Assembly (NCBI RefSeq): GCF_013410545.1
Contig: NZ_JACCFV010000001.1
Span: 2,666,001 to 2,730,000 of the forward strand
DNA: 64,000 bases
Direction: 5' to 3'
Origin: Pseudoclavibacter chungangensis
GTDB lineage: Bacteria > Actinomycetota > Actinomycetes > Actinomycetales > Microbacteriaceae
Below, one piece after another: positions 18,457-27,066 of the stretch. The notes beneath the pieces are model-generated. The model did no database searches and was not told the DNA's origin. It saw only the letters and a program-made list of their open reading frames with translations. The position numbers and the translations under genes are program-made. Numbering within the stretch: the first letter of the stretch is position 1; every line of letters begins with the position of its first letter.

Positions 18457-19176
18457 TCACCAGCCCGGCGGGATGTCCGTCTCGCCGATGCCGAACGCGA
18501 CGCGCGGGGCGACCGTCCGCGCGGCGGGGGCGTGGAGGCCGAGCGCCTCGGCGGCGCTCGCGCGGCGCGATGCGGCGACGAGGCCGCGGCCGCCGAGGCG
18601 CGGCACGACGTCTCGCAAGACCGCCCGCAGGGCACGGGCCCCCGCGAGCGCATCGTGGTTGTGCTCGGTGCCGAGCGTCGGTGACAGGTCGACGAGGTCG
18701 ACCTCGCCCGAACGGGCGAACGACGCGAGCCGGCCGGCGACGCGTTCCGGGGTGCCCACGAGCGCGTTCGCGCGCGTGACGGGATCGAGCCCGAGGCGAT
18801 CGGCCGCACCGTGCGCGAGCGCGTCGGTCGCGCCGGTCACGACCGCGAGCCGGACGGCGATGCGCAGTTCGCCGATCGTCCGCCCCGCGGCCGCGAGCGC
18901 GATGCGCGCGCGGCCGACCGCGGCCCGGGTCGCGTCCGTCCCGCGGTGGTCGATGCGGAGCACGTCGGCGTCCGCCGCCGCGCCCTCGACCCGGTTCGCC
19001 GTCGGATCGTCGTGCACCTCGACGGTCTCGGACCCGTAGCGGAACCCCGCGTCGGCCGTTCGATCGAGGACCGCCACACCCGCGTCACCGCACATGCCGC
19101 GCATGCCCGTCGCGCGGGTGCCCTGGGGCACGACGAGCACGAGTCGGAGCTGCTGCGGAGCACGGGTGGTGGTCAT
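18457..19176 (-). CDS. Short luciferase-family (LLM) oxidoreductase-like protein
   Basis: The C-terminal half matches flavin-dependent luciferase-like monooxygenases: ALVGTPERVAGRLASFARSG followed by VDLVDLSPTL and RAVLRDVVPRLGGRG is the usual end of the NtaA/SnaA group, which oxidise small molecules with reduced FMN. The protein has only 239 residues against 340-450, and the N-terminal barrel strands that bind flavin are absent or very divergent. It could be a degenerate relative, a non-enzymatic protein, or a very divergent member. The ATG at 19176 has no Shine-Dalgarno but TACGCT 6 nt ahead. Confidence 0.6.
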   Translation of the reverse strand: MTTTRAPQQLRLVLVVPQGTRATGMRGMCGDAGVAVLDRTADAGFRYGSETVEVHDDPTANRVEGAAADADVLRIDHRGTDATRAAVGRARIALAAAGRTIGELRIAVRLAVVTGATDALAHGAADRLGLDPVTRANALVGTPERVAGRLASFARSGEVDLVDLSPTLGTEHNHDALAGARALRAVLRDVVPRLGGRGLVAASRRASAAEALGLHAPAARTVAPRVAFGIGETDIPPGW

Positions 19177-19182
19177 GGCCCG

Positions 19183-19211
19183 AGCGTAGGGAAGGCGTGC
19201 GAGCGCGTCAC
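19183..19211 (-). promoter_or_regulatory. Candidate promoter of the LLM-like gene
   Basis: The minus strand shows GTGACG (19211-19206), a 17-bp spacer and TACGCT (19188-19183), then six bases to the ATG. This arrangement would give a leaderless transcript. Confidence 0.45.
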
Positions 19212-19273
19212 CCCTCCCCCGTCACACTCGGCACATCGACGTCATATTCGGTCTCGGTCCTCGCTCACGTCCG

Positions 19274-21463
19274 TCACGCGGCGTTCGTGACGGCCAGGGA
19301 ACGCAGATCGACGACGCGCGCGAGCGTGGTCGCGCGGCGCCGACCGATCACGATCCCGGCGGCGGCGAGCGCGATCACGCCGATGAGCGCGATCGAGAGC
19401 AGCGCCTGCGCGATCGACCCCCCGGCACCGCCCGCGTAGACGAGCTGCAGCCCGGCCGACGCGTGGGCGAGCGGCGAGACGACCGCGAGCGCGTCGAGCC
19501 ACGACGCACGGAACTCCATCGGCACGAAGCCGCGGACGGCGAGCACCTGCACGGCGAGGAACGCGAGCGACGCGATCGCCCCCGACCGGCGGCCCCAGAG
19601 GGCGACGAAGAGGACGTGGAGACCGGCTACCGCGCCCGCGAGGAGCAGGCCGACCGTCATGGTGCCGAGGATCGCGGCGGCCGGCACACCGGCCCAGACG
19701 TGCCCGATGATCGTGACGAGGACGGCCACGACGGCGACGGGGAGGGCGAGCTTGCGCAGGGCGCGACCGAGCAGTCGCGCGTTCGTGCCGGTCGAGGCGA
19801 GTTCGTCGCGCGTGACCGTGCGGCGCAGCAGCATCGTGACGAGGGCCGCGAGCCATACGATGAGCGGCAGCACGATCGCGAGGAGCATCCCACCGAAGCC
19901 CGGCGAATGCTGCGACACGAGGGTCGCCACGACCGGGTTCGCGAGCGCCTCGCCGTAGCGCGTCGGGTCGCCGAGCGCATCGCGCGCCTCGTCCGCGCCC
20001 GAACGGAGCCCGGTCGACAGGTCGCCCGCACCGCCCGCGAGTTGCGTCATGCCGTTCCGCAGCTCGGGGTTGCTCGCCGCGAGCTGGGACTGGCCGTCGC
20101 TCAGCAGCACGAGCCCGCTCGACAGTTCGCTCGCGCCCGTCTCGAGCTCGGTGCCCGCGGTCGACAGCGTCCCGGCGCCCGAGGTGAGCGTGGTGCCGCC
20201 GTCGGTGAGTTCCGTGCCTCCCGAACGCAATTGCTCGCCGGCCGCGATGAGCTGCTGCGCGCCCGACACGGCACCGTTCACGATGTCCGGCAGCATGGGG
20301 AGGATCGGCACGATCTGGCGGAGCTGGTTGCCGAGATCCGCACCGAACACCGCGTCGAGGACGGACTTCGCCTCGGTCGCGCCACCCGCGAGCTCGTCGA
20401 CCTGCCCGACGCAGGTCGCGCGGTCCGCCTCCTCGGGGAGCATGGCGCACGAGGCCCGCAGGCTCTCGGCCGTCGCCTCGGCGTTCGCGAGCGCGGGCTC
20501 GACGCTCTCGTCGTACGTCGTCTTGGCCTGGTCGTACGCGTCGGCCGCTGCCTCGACCTGCGGGCCAGACGCGGCGACCGTGGCGAGCTGGTCCGCCGGG
20601 ATCGCCGAACCGGCCTCCACGATCGTGCCCGCGAGCGAGTCGACACCGGCCGTGTACTCGCCGACCCCGCTCACGTAGGTGCTGACACCGGACGTGTACG
20701 TCGAGACGCCGCTCGAGAGCTCACCGACGCCCTCGGTGTACTGGGTCACCCCGTCGGCGAGCTGCCCGGCCCCCTCGGCGGAGGCGGCGAGGCCGTCGGT
20801 GATCTGCTGCTGCCCCTGGCTGTACGTGTCGAAACCCGTCCCGAGCTGGTTCGCGCCGGACTGCAGTTGCGTGGCACCGTCGGCGGCCTCGTCGAGCGCG
20901 TCGCCGGTCTGCGCGAATCCCTCGGCGAGGCCGATCGCGACCATCTGGGTGATCTCGGTGCCGAACGCCGCGGTGAGCGCGGAGGTGAGCGACGAGGCCG
21001 CCTGACCCGCGAGGTAGTCGTGCGCCTGGTCGGTCGTGACCGAGATGTTCGCGGGCGTCGGCTCGTTCGTGCCGAGCGAGACGACGGAGGCGGAGAAATC
21101 GGACGGGATCGTGACGACGACGTACGCGTCGCCGCTCGCGAGCGCGGCCTCGGCGGTCTCGGCGTTCGCGAGCCCCCACGAAAAGCCGTAGGCGTTCTCG
21201 GGCTCGGCGAGGGCGGTGACGAGCAGGCGACCGGCGACGACGGGCGTGGTCGTCCCGTCGGCGGCGGTCTGCTCGACCATCTGGTCCTCGTTCACGATGA
21301 GGGCGGGGAGCGCACTCGTCCGGGCGTCGGCCCCGCTCGTGCCCGCCAGGTAGGCGATCGCGACGAGGACGGGAACGATGATCGCCGTGAGGATGTTGCG
21401 CACGCGCCGATTCCGGATCGTGTTCGGGGCGGCGGACTCAGTGTGGAGGATCCGGCTGCTCAT
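19274..21463 (-). CDS. YhgE/Pip-family membrane protein
   Basis: YhgE/Pip proteins have an N-terminal membrane helix, a large extracytoplasmic region and a C-terminal ABC-2-type membrane domain; relatives act as phage receptors or in type VII-like secretion and export. The 729-residue protein has its first helix at about 20-40 (ILTAIIVPVLVAIAYLAG). The central region is rich in pseudo-repeats of the form GANQLGTG, GAGQLADG, GASELSSG, as is usual. Five or so helices fill the end (after residue 540). The start ATG at 21463 overlaps the MMPL stop by 4 bp, with AAGGA upstream. It is the last gene of a tetR-MMPL-yhgE unit, so it probably works with the MMPL protein. Confidence 0.88.
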   Translation of the reverse strand: MSSRILHTESAAPNTIRNRRVRNILTAIIVPVLVAIAYLAGTSGADARTSALPALIVNEDQMVEQTAADGTTTPVVAGRLLVTALAEPENAYGFSWGLANAETAEAALASGDAYVVVTIPSDFSASVVSLGTNEPTPANISVTTDQAHDYLAGQAASSLTSALTAAFGTEITQMVAIGLAEGFAQTGDALDEAADGATQLQSGANQLGTGFDTYSQGQQQITDGLAASAEGAGQLADGVTQYTEGVGELSSGVSTYTSGVSTYVSGVGEYTAGVDSLAGTIVEAGSAIPADQLATVAASGPQVEAAADAYDQAKTTYDESVEPALANAEATAESLRASCAMLPEEADRATCVGQVDELAGGATEAKSVLDAVFGADLGNQLRQIVPILPMLPDIVNGAVSGAQQLIAAGEQLRSGGTELTDGGTTLTSGAGTLSTAGTELETGASELSSGLVLLSDGQSQLAASNPELRNGMTQLAGGAGDLSTGLRSGADEARDALGDPTRYGEALANPVVATLVSQHSPGFGGMLLAIVLPLIVWLAALVTMLLRRTVTRDELASTGTNARLLGRALRKLALPVAVVAVLVTIIGHVWAGVPAAAILGTMTVGLLLAGAVAGLHVLFVALWGRRSGAIASLAFLAVQVLAVRGFVPMEFRASWLDALAVVSPLAHASAGLQLVYAGGAGGSIAQALLSIALIGVIALAAAGIVIGRRRATTLARVVDLRSLAVTNAA

Positions 21464-24405
21464 CGCAGGGCGTCCTTTCGCTCGGTCGTGCTGGACGTGA
21501 TGGGGTCGCCGATCGTGAGTGCGGCGAGGGTGCGTCGCGGCCCCGCCATGGCGGCGTCGACGGCGGCGAGATCGAGCCCGGGCGGCACGCCGACGACGAT
21601 CGTCGTCGCGTCGGGTGCGAGTTCGGCGATCGCCCTGGCGATTCGGCCCACGAGCTCGCCCGAAGCGGGCAGCTCCGCGAGGTGGTTGGCGTCGACGACG
21701 AGGAGGTCGGGGCCCTCCGCGAGCGCGAGGCCCGCGAGGACGACGGCTCGCGCGACGGGGTCGAGGGTGCCGACGGCCGTCGTGGTCGTGACGCGATCGG
21801 CCGCTCCCCCGGCCGTCGTGACGGCCGCACGGATGCGGGCGACGCGCGCTCGGACGGCGGCGTCGCTCGCCGGGAGCGACCACATCGAGCGTGCGGCGCG
21901 TTCGTGCTCGCGCACGAGGTCGCCGAGCGACAGCTCGAAGTCGCGGTCCTCGAGGTCGCTCAGATCGGCGATCGCGACGAGGCCGCGCACGCTCGACTCG
22001 TCACCGGGGACCGTGTGGCCGAGCACCTGGAGCCGCCCGGAGACGGGCGCGAGGCGAGCCTGGATCGTCGCGGCGACGACGCGCCTGGCGGGTTCGGGAC
22101 CGACGAGGAAGAGCACGCCGCCGCGCGAGATCTCGCCCGAGACCGGGCCGATGCGGTGCTGCTCGTCGCCCACGACGAGCTCGTCGAGCGCGAGCGCCGC
22201 ACGCTCCGAGCTGCCCTGCGCCCACTCGACCCCGGAGCGGTAGGTGCGTAGGTGCTCGCCCTCGATGTCGAGGTCGGGCAGTCGCTTCGCGAGCCAGCGC
22301 GGGAGCCACCACGCGGCCTTGCCCATGAGCGCCATGAGCGCGGGCACGAGGGTCATGCGGACGAGGAACGCGTCGAACGCGATGCCCGCGGCGAGGCCGA
22401 GGGCGATCGCCTTGATGACGCCCGCCCCCTCGGGGACGAACGCGGCGAACACGAAGAACATGATGAGGGCTGCCGCGGTGACGACGCGCGCGCCCTGGGC
22501 GAACCCGAACTCGATCGCCTGTTTCGGCGGGGCGCCGCGCACGTAGGCCTCGCGCATGCCCGAGACGAGGAACACCTCGTAGTCCATCGCGAGCCCGAAG
22601 ATGATCGCGAGGAGCAGGATCGGCATGAACGAGATGATCGGCCCCGGCACGATGTGCAGCGCGTCCGCGAACCAGCCCCACTGGAAGATCGCGACGACGA
22701 CGCCGAAGGCGGCGAACACCGACAGGAGGAAGCTGAGCGCGGCCTTGAGCGGCACGAGCACCGAGCGGAACACCATCATGAGCAGCAGGAACGACAGCCC
22801 CACGACGACACCCGCGAACGGCAGGAGCGCCTGGTCGAGCCGGTCGGAGATGTCGATCGCGACCGCGGTGTAGCCCGTGACGGAGATCTGCATGCCGGTC
22901 TCGTCGAGCAGCGTCCCCTCGAGGCCGCGGATGCCGTTGACGACGTCGAGCGTCGCGGGATCGGTCGGGCCTGTCTCGGGCACGACCTGCAGGATCGCGG
23001 AGTCGACGGTCGGGTTCGGCAGCGCGTCGCCCGTCGTCTTCACGCCGGGCACGCTGCGGACCTCGTCCCGCACGGCCGCGAGGTCGTCGAGGAGGGTGTC
23101 GTCGTCGGCGCGCGTGAGATCGATCATGACGAGCAGCGGGCCGTTCGAGCCCGCCCCGAAGTGCTCGCTGATCGCGTCGTACGCGTCGCGGGCGTCGGTG
23201 CCCGGGTTCTGCGCGGCCCCCGAGGGCAGCGCGAGCTGGAGCGAGAGGGCGGGGATCGCGAGCGTCCCGAGCACGCCCGCGACGAGCACGACGAACACGA
23301 TCGGGGCACGCAGGACGAAGCGCACCCAGCGGCGCCCCATGGACGGCCGCTCGTCGGCGCCCGTCTCGCGCTTCGCGGCGCGCGAGCCGGGCTTCGGGAC
23401 GAGGCGCCCCTTCGCGAGCCCGAGGAACGCGGGCAGCAGGGTGACCGCCGCCGCCATCGCGACGAACACCGCGACGGCCGCCGCGATGCCCATGACCGAG
23501 AGGAACGGGATGCCCACGATGAGGAGCCCCGCGAGCGCGATCATGACCGTGACCCCCGCGAACAGCACGGCGCTTCCCGCCGTGCCGACCGCCGTCGAGG
23601 CGGACTCCTCCGGGTCGACGCCGTTCGCGAGCTGGTGGCGGTGGCGCGACAGCACGAACAGGGCGTAGTCGATGCCGACCGCGATGCCGATCATGACCGC
23701 GAGCAGCGGGGTGGCGCTCGAGACCGTGATGAACTTCGCGACGAACAGGATGCCGCCCATCGAGACACCGATCGCGATGATCGCCGTTCCGAGGGGCATG
23801 CCCGCGGCCAGGACGGAGCCGAACGTCACGACGAGCACGACGGCCGCGAACACGACACCGAACACCTCGGTCACGGTGAGTCCGTACTCGAGCTCCTGAT
23901 AGACCTCGCCACCGAAGCTCACGTCGAAACCGTCCGCCGTGAGCGACTCGCCCTCCGACCGGACCTGCTCGAGCAGTCCCTCGGGGAGCGCGTCGGCGGT
24001 CGTCGAGAACTGGACGGAGATGATCGCGGCGCGCCCGTCCTCGGAGAGGCTGTCGGTCGCGTACTCGGAGTACGGGGAGAGCGCCTGCTCGACGCCGTCG
24101 AACCCGTCGATGTGCTCGGCGACGGCCTCGATCTCGGCGCGTGCGTCCGCATCGTGGACGTCGACGCCCCCGGGCGCGACCACGACGACGCTGGCCGACG
24201 CACCCGCGACCTCGGGGAACACCTGGTCGAGGCGGTCGAGCGCCTCCTGCGACTCGGTGCCGGGGATCGCGAACGATTCCTTGAGCGTGCCGCCGAACCC
24301 GAGGCCGAGGCCGAGGGCGATCGCGAGCAGGAGCAGCCAGCCGCCGATGACGGCCCACGGCCTGCGGTACGAACCGCGGCCGAGTCGGAAGAGGAGGAGT
24401 GCCAC
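21460..24405 (-). CDS. MMPL/RND exporter fused to a degenerate ABC ATPase-like domain
   Basis: Residues 1 to about 720 form a complete MMPL-type RND exporter with 12 helices, two extracytoplasmic loops and GIDYALFVLSRHRH and FGLAMDYEVFLVSGM segments; relatives export lipids or drugs by proton force. Residues about 740-980 are unusual. They follow the layout of an ABC ATPase, with LFLVGPEPARRVVAATI at the P-loop position (no Gly-Lys-Ser/Thr), SGRLQVLGHTVPG, and LALAEGPDLLVVDANHL where Walker B is expected, with Ala replacing the catalytic Glu. The domain should therefore not hydrolyse ATP. The gene follows tetR by 36 bp and overlaps the yhgE-like gene. The exporter assignment is firm; the ATPase ancestry is inferred from layout. 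Confidence 0.88.
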   Translation of the reverse strand: MALLLFRLGRGSYRRPWAVIGGWLLLLAIALGLGLGFGGTLKESFAIPGTESQEALDRLDQVFPEVAGASASVVVVAPGGVDVHDADARAEIEAVAEHIDGFDGVEQALSPYSEYATDSLSEDGRAAIISVQFSTTADALPEGLLEQVRSEGESLTADGFDVSFGGEVYQELEYGLTVTEVFGVVFAAVVLVVTFGSVLAAGMPLGTAIIAIGVSMGGILFVAKFITVSSATPLLAVMIGIAVGIDYALFVLSRHRHQLANGVDPEESASTAVGTAGSAVLFAGVTVMIALAGLLIVGIPFLSVMGIAAAVAVFVAMAAAVTLLPAFLGLAKGRLVPKPGSRAAKRETGADERPSMGRRWVRFVLRAPIVFVVLVAGVLGTLAIPALSLQLALPSGAAQNPGTDARDAYDAISEHFGAGSNGPLLVMIDLTRADDDTLLDDLAAVRDEVRSVPGVKTTGDALPNPTVDSAILQVVPETGPTDPATLDVVNGIRGLEGTLLDETGMQISVTGYTAVAIDISDRLDQALLPFAGVVVGLSFLLLMMVFRSVLVPLKAALSFLLSVFAAFGVVVAIFQWGWFADALHIVPGPIISFMPILLLAIIFGLAMDYEVFLVSGMREAYVRGAPPKQAIEFGFAQGARVVTAAALIMFFVFAAFVPEGAGVIKAIALGLAAGIAFDAFLVRMTLVPALMALMGKAAWWLPRWLAKRLPDLDIEGEHLRTYRSGVEWAQGSSERAALALDELVVGDEQHRIGPVSGEISRGGVLFLVGPEPARRVVAATIQARLAPVSGRLQVLGHTVPGDESSVRGLVAIADLSDLEDRDFELSLGDLVREHERAARSMWSLPASDAAVRARVARIRAAVTTAGGAADRVTTTTAVGTLDPVARAVVLAGLALAEGPDLLVVDANHLAELPASGELVGRIARAIAELAPDATTIVVGVPPGLDLAAVDAAMAGPRRTLAALTIGDPITSSTTERKDALR

Positions 24406-24441
24406 GCTGATCCTTTCGGGAGTGAGCCCCTGGGCGTCCGG

Positions 24442-25002
24442 TCAGTCGATGGAGGCGATCGCGACGATCGCCCCGATGAACCGTTCGCGCAGCTCCTCGT
24501 CGAGCGGCACGGACTCGCGCTCGGCCCGGTGGGCCGACGCGATGCAGTAGGCGACGCCGCTGAACGCGATGTCGATGCGCAGCTGCCGGTCGGAGTCCGG
24601 TGCGGCGCCGAGGGACAGCTCGACGAGTCCGTCGATGAGCTCGTTCGCGCGTCGCACGAGCGGCTGCTCGGCGAGCGTGGACGCGCGGTTGATGAACAGG
24701 TCGACCTCGTCGAGGTGGTCGAAGAGGAACTCGACGAACACGCGCGCGATGTGGTCGGGATCACGCAGGTGCGGATCTGCCCGCAGCCGGCCGATGAGGC
24801 GCTCGAAGTCCTCGACGCCGGGCCCGACGGCCGCGTCGAAGAGGCCCTGCTTGGAACCGAAGTGGTAGAGGACGTTCGCCTTCGTGTAGCCGACCGCGTC
24901 GGCGACATCCTGGAGCGACGTCGCCTCGTACCCGTGGCGCGCGAACAACTGCAGCGACGCGCGCCGCATCTCGACCGCCGGGTCGGTTCTCGTTTCCTGC
25001 AC
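24442..25002 (-). CDS. TetR-family transcriptional regulator
   Basis: This repressor probably controls itself and the MMPL and YhgE-like genes behind it. The N-terminal helix-turn-helix is typical: ASLQLFARHGYEATSLQDVA followed by AVGYTKANVLYHFGSKQGLF. The C-terminal ligand domain is not recognisable. I choose GTG 25002, giving 186 residues, because a -10-like TACGAT lies 6 nt upstream and the operator palindrome at 25035-25050 falls inside the alternative longer frame from 25059. The short distance from -10 to start suggests a leaderless message. Its ligand is probably a substrate of the exporter. Confidence 0.88.
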   Translation of the reverse strand: MQETRTDPAVEMRRASLQLFARHGYEATSLQDVADAVGYTKANVLYHFGSKQGLFDAAVGPGVEDFERLIGRLRADPHLRDPDHIARVFVEFLFDHLDEVDLFINRASTLAEQPLVRRANELIDGLVELSLGAAPDSDRQLRIDIAFSGVAYCIASAHRAERESVPLDEELRERFIGAIVAIASID

Positions 25003-25008
25003 CGGAAC

Positions 25009-25014
25009 ATCGTA
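25009..25014 (-). promoter_or_regulatory. Candidate -10 of tetR
   Basis: TACGAT on the minus strand lies 6 nt before the GTG start. The operator at 25035-25050 sits where the -35 region would be, which fits autorepression. Confidence 0.4.
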
Positions 25015-25034
25015 CCTGACCGCGCGGATAGGAT

Positions 25035-25050
25035 CTAACCGATCGGTCAG
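25035..25050. promoter_or_regulatory. Probable TetR operator
   Basis: CTAACCGATCGGTCAG is a near-perfect 16-bp palindrome with the ACCGATCGGT core seen in many TetR-family operators. It lies just upstream of the tetR start and overlaps the promoter. Confidence 0.6.
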
Positions 25051-25119
25051 ACCGGACACTCACGGAACCGCCCCGACGGGCCGCTACGCTTGTGGCCACG
25101 AATCGACCTGGAGGTCCCA

Positions 25120-25314
25120 ATGCGGAAATTCCTGATGAACGGTGCCGTCCTTTCCTCGATCTTCGCCGTGGTGCCCGTCATCCGGCGCACCTCCACGTCC
25201 CACCGCCGCTGGGCCGTCGCCCTGCTGTGGATCGGTTGGGGGATCGGCGTCGCCGTCGCGATCGCCGGCGTGCTCGACGACGCGGACGACGAACACGACG
25301 CCCTCGAGAGCTGA
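25120..25314 (+). CDS. Small membrane protein, unknown
   Basis: A 64-residue protein beginning MRKFLMNGAVLSS, with GGAGG 6 nt before the ATG at 25120. The first segment (about 7-21) is hydrophobic, a basic RRTSTSHRRW stretch follows, and a clear membrane helix covers about 31-51 (AVALLWIGWGIGVAVAIAGV). The end is acidic (DDADDEHDALES). I do not recognise the family. It is divergent from tetR and may share its regulatory region, but no functional link is visible. Confidence 0.7.
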   Translation: MRKFLMNGAVLSSIFAVVPVIRRTSTSHRRWAVALLWIGWGIGVAVAIAGVLDDADDEHDALES

Positions 25315-25451
25315 CGACCGGGTCGGACGGGATCGTGGCGTGACCGAATCGACACCCGCACAATCACCCGACCCGCGGCGTGTCAGCGAGACCGTTGACG
25401 ACACGCCGAGAACACTGGTCGGCATGGATACCGGCGAGGAGAGGAGCGGCC

Positions 25452-26276
25452 GTGTTCGGATGGCTTCGTAAGCGGCGCCGCCCCGCTGATCAGACGGACG
25501 CGGTCGAGCAGAGCGAGGTGGTCGACGACGCGGTCCCCGTGCTCGCGGCGGACCCGACCCCCGAACCGCCGGCACCGCTCGTCGCAGCCCCGGCACTGCG
25601 GCCGTCGATGCCGTTGAACGTCCGGCCAAACGTGGTCGGCGTCGGACTGCCGCCCGGCGAACACGCGGCGCCGCGACTCCTCGAGCCGGCAGCCGCCCTG
25701 ACGCCGGAGGCGCGCGAGGAACTCACGGCCCTCATGACCGACATGTTCGGCGCGCGCGGCCGCTACCGGCTGGAGTGGCGTGCCGATCGGGCGGCGGGTG
25801 ACGACGCGATGTTCTCCGAGATCATGGTCGCCGACCTCGTGCGACGCATCCAGAACTCCATCGCGGTCGTCGCGGAACTCGAGCAGCCCGAGCCGTTCCT
25901 CGCCATCGAGGCGAAGCCGGAGGGCGGCGACGCGGAGCCCGAGCACATCGAGGCGGCACACACCGACGCACCCCCCGAGGGCACCGGGACGCCGGGCGAC
26001 GACGCGGACGTGACGCCCGAGGACCCGGAGCCCAACGATTCGCACGACACCGAGGCCGCACCGGGCGAGGACGCGCCCGCAGCGGACGACGACCACACCG
26101 ATGACGCCGCGGCCACCGCGCCCGCCGACGGTGCGGAGGCCGCGCGCATGAAGGCCATCGAGGCCTTCTTCTCGCCGCCCCAGACGCTCGAGGACATCGC
26201 GGCGGCGCTGCAGCCCGATCCCGAGCGCCTGCACGACGACTCGTCCGAGGTCGAGGGCGACCGCCGCATCGCCTGA
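25452..26276 (+). CDS. Acidic protein of unknown function
   Basis: The 274-residue product starts with GTG at 25452, preceded by GGAGAGGAG, and begins with a very basic stretch (FGWLRKRRRP). A compact, probably folded segment lies at about residues 85-150 (TPEAREELTALMTDMFGARG, then FSEIMVADLVRRIQNSIAVV). A long Asp/Glu/Ala/Pro-rich linker of some 85 residues follows. The C-terminus has a short conserved-looking end (MKAIEAFFSPPQTLEDIAAA). No membrane helix or signal peptide is seen. A start upstream at 25380 exists but lacks a ribosome site. I do not recognise the family. Confidence 0.7.
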   Translation: MFGWLRKRRRPADQTDAVEQSEVVDDAVPVLAADPTPEPPAPLVAAPALRPSMPLNVRPNVVGVGLPPGEHAAPRLLEPAAALTPEAREELTALMTDMFGARGRYRLEWRADRAAGDDAMFSEIMVADLVRRIQNSIAVVAELEQPEPFLAIEAKPEGGDAEPEHIEAAHTDAPPEGTGTPGDDADVTPEDPEPNDSHDTEAAPGEDAPAADDDHTDDAAATAPADGAEAARMKAIEAFFSPPQTLEDIAAALQPDPERLHDDSSEVEGDRRIA

Positions 26277-26286
26277 GCTGCGGAAC

Positions 26287-26346
26287 GCGAGACGAACGCC
26301 GTGGGCCCCGGATCATCCGATCCGGGGCCCACGGCGTTCGTCTCGC
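26287..26346. terminator. Bidirectional terminator with perfect 28-bp arms
   Basis: Arms 26287-26314 and 26319-26346 are exact reverse complements around ATCC. The hairpin lies between two convergent genes, 10 bp after one stop and 24 bp after the other, and so can serve both. The arms are much longer than a terminator needs. Confidence 0.85.
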
Positions 26347-26370
26347 TTCACGCGTGCACGAGCGTGTGCG

Positions 26371-27066
26371 TCAGGCGAGCACGAGCTGGATCGTGCTCCA
26401 CATGCCGGCGACGATGACGCCGACGATGACGAGGTACCAGAGCACGACGATCGTCCAGGCGTAGGGCGCGAGCCCCCTCCCGATGCGGACGCCACGAGCG
26501 CCGAGGTGCCCGTGCGTGAGGTTGAAGAGCGTCCCGAAGACGACGAGCGGGATGGTCGTCGACCAGATGATCATGCACCAGATGCAGAGCCGCGCGAGCT
26601 CGAAGACGCTGAACCACTGCAGGAACGTGATGAGCGCGGCCGCGCCCACGAGTCCGACCTGGAACCCGATCCAGAACCAGGGGCGGAACCGGGCGCCCGC
26701 GAACGATCCCATGCCCACGACGATCGGAACGGCGAAGGCCGCGAGCCCGATGATGATGTTCGGGAAGCCGAGGATGTGGGCCGCCCACGACCCCATCGCG
26801 GGACCGCACGTGACGAAGAGGTTGACGTCGCACACGAGCGCCGCGGTGGGGTCCTGGAGCTTGTGGATGTACTCGACCGTGAGCGAGGCGCTCGCGAACA
26901 GGCCGATCGCGCCGCACACGACGAGGAGCCACGCGAGGTTGCGGGGCTCGCGGAAGAACCAGGGCAGCTCCTCGACGTGCCGGTCGTCGGCGTCCCGCTC
27001 GGACGACGCCACCGCCGCCTCGCCCTCGTTCGCGCGTTCTCGCGCGGTGCGCTGGGTGCGGCTCAT
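26371..27066 (-). CDS. Vitamin K epoxide reductase (VKOR) family, DsbB-like
   Basis: Bacterial VKOR proteins reoxidise the secreted thiol oxidase DsbA and pass electrons to quinone, taking the place of DsbB in actinobacteria. The 231-residue membrane protein has the redox pair CIWC at 161-164 and the loop cysteines C79 and C87, with five or so helices. A charged N-terminal segment of some 40 residues precedes the first helix. Its ATG at 27066 overlaps the stop of the DsbA-like gene by 4 bp, which supports a joint role in disulfide formation outside the membrane. Confidence 0.92.
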   Translation of the reverse strand: MSRTQRTARERANEGEAAVASSERDADDRHVEELPWFFREPRNLAWLLVVCGAIGLFASASLTVEYIHKLQDPTAALVCDVNLFVTCGPAMGSWAAHILGFPNIIIGLAAFAVPIVVGMGSFAGARFRPWFWIGFQVGLVGAAALITFLQWFSVFELARLCIWCMIIWSTTIPLVVFGTLFNLTHGHLGARGVRIGRGLAPYAWTIVVLWYLVIVGVIVAGMWSTIQLVLA

